Assembly: GCA_041580375.1 (NCBI GenBank) | Contig: JBFGDZ010000176.1 | Location: forward strand, 1-6,944 | Origin: JAPUIN01 sp041580375 | GTDB lineage: Bacteria; Acidobacteriota; Polarisedimenticolia; Gp22-AA2 | Direction of reading: 5' to 3' | Length of the DNA stretch: 6,944 bases | Part shown: piece by piece, positions 6,337 to 6,944 of the stretch | Position numbering within the stretch: the first letter of the stretch is position 1 | Layout: every line of letters begins with the position of its first letter | Translations under genes and position numbers: made by a program | The notes under the pieces: model-generated | Databases searched by the model: none | What the model was told of the DNA's origin: nothing | Seen by the model: only the letters and a program-made list of their open reading frames with translations

Positions 6337-6944
6337 ATGCTCGAGCGGACCCGAACCGCCCGCCGGCGTCTCGTCTCTTCACTGGCCGGGGCGATCGTCG
6401 GCCTGCTGATGATCTCCGGCCCGATCGGCGCCGATCTCGCCTCGGCGGCCGACGCCCGCTCGCAAGGAGACGACGTCGCATACCGGTCCGCCGACGGCCT
6501 GTTCCGGTTGCGCCCGGGCGGTCATGACCTGGTCATCGTGGAGTGGGACCGGGAGGCCGTCCGTGAGGCGGCGCTTCAGGGACGGCGACTGAGAATCAGC
6601 GCGTTTCCGCTGTCGGCCGGCACCACCGCGGACCTCCTTCTCGAGCCGTTCCGGATCGCCGATGCGAACGCGCGGTTCGTCGTTGGAAGGAAGGGGCAGG
6701 CCGATCGACCGCTCGCTTTCGATCCCGCGGCGATCTCGCTCTTTCGCGGCTCGGTGGCCGGCCATTCCGGTTCGCACCTGTTTCTGGCTCTGGGGGACAC
6801 CGTCGCGACGGGCCATATCGACCTCGGTGCGCGCGGGAAGCGATACCTCATCGCGACCTTCGAGACTGAACGGCGCCGATCGGAGGCCCGCGCGTTCTCG
6901 ATCTTCGCGGCGACGGGCGCGCCGAGCCTGCCTCCCGGCGTCCC
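6337..6944 (+). CDS. N-terminal part of the secreted M12-type metalloprotease (3'-partial; continues at left edge)
   Basis: This segment encodes the first 202 residues of the metalloprotease whose body lies at 2-3676, open at the right edge. A signal peptide spans about residues 1-37: Arg-rich start (ERTRTARRR), hydrophobic LAGAIVGLLMIS, and likely cleavage after ASA before AD. Residues ~50-200 resemble an M12B-type propeptide, with strands such as LRISAFPL, ISLFRGSVAGHSGSHLFLAL and GKRYLIATF, and no zinc-binding motif. The last 141 bases equal the first 141 of the window and keep the frame, so translation continues through PLCRVAH into the catalytic domain. A lone Cys at joined residue 205, between propeptide and catalytic domain, could act as a latency switch, but this is speculative. 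The gene lies 103 bp after the subtilase stop on the same strand. Confidence 0.88.
   Translation, partial: MLERTRTARRRLVSSLAGAIVGLLMISGPIGADLASAADARSQGDDVAYRSADGLFRLRPGGHDLVIVEWDREAVREAALQGRRLRISAFPLSAGTTADLLLEPFRIADANARFVVGRKGQADRPLAFDPAAISLFRGSVAGHSGSHLFLALGDTVATGHIDLGARGKRYLIATFETERRRSEARAFSIFAATGAPSLPPGV
6804..6944. repeat. Right copy of exact 141-bp terminal direct repeat
   Basis: This is identical to 1-141. Collapsing the two copies gives a 6803-bp circle and a single uninterrupted metalloprotease gene of 1381 codons including the stop. Confidence 0.95.

Overview
This is GC-rich bacterial DNA, probably from an uncultivated Gram-negative lineage. The large secreted mosaic protein has Asp/Asn-rich calcium-binding repeats, a beta-propeller and Cys-rich modules, and there is a WD40-protein fragment. 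I associate this style with Planctomycetota, Acidobacteriota, Eisenbacteria-like or Myxococcota genomes. That placement is an impression from domain style, not a phylogenetic result.

Topology: the first 141 bases (1-141) are identical to the last 141 (6804-6944). The reading frame that is open at the right edge continues in the same frame into the left edge. The window is therefore best read as a circular map of 6803 bp cut open inside one gene. An exact 141-bp end overlap also looks like a de Bruijn assembler k-mer overlap. A real circle, a tandem chromosomal duplication or an assembly artefact are all possible.

Layout on the circle: a TTGACA-type promoter (4671-4699) with an overlapping perfect inverted repeat (4695-4713) lies before a secreted S8 subtilisin-like protease (4764-6233). 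After a 103-bp gap comes a secreted M12-type zinc metalloprotease, which starts at 6337, runs off the right edge, re-enters at the left edge and stops at 3676 (1380 aa when joined). A GC hairpin just after its stop (3687-3701) may end the unit. The two proteases occupy about 82% of the circle and point the same way, so they may be one transcription unit for extracellular or surface proteolysis.

The remaining ~1.1 kb (3677-4763) holds no intact gene but has structure. In order it carries two pairs of short tandem direct repeats, a long-spaced inverted repeat, the 3' part of a tRNA-Leu(CAA) gene from anticodon loop to CCA (4086-4142), a frameshifted WD40-protein C-terminal remnant on the minus strand (about 4173-4491), and a weaker tRNA-3'-end-like stretch (about 4628-4663). 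A tRNA 3' fragment beginning at the anticodon loop and flanked by short repeats is what a tyrosine-recombinase attachment site looks like. I see no integrase, replication, partition, mobilisation or structural phage gene. The most interesting reading is an integrase-less circular or excised element carrying a two-protease cassette. The sober alternative is a chromosomal island edge or tandem repeat that assembled as a circle.
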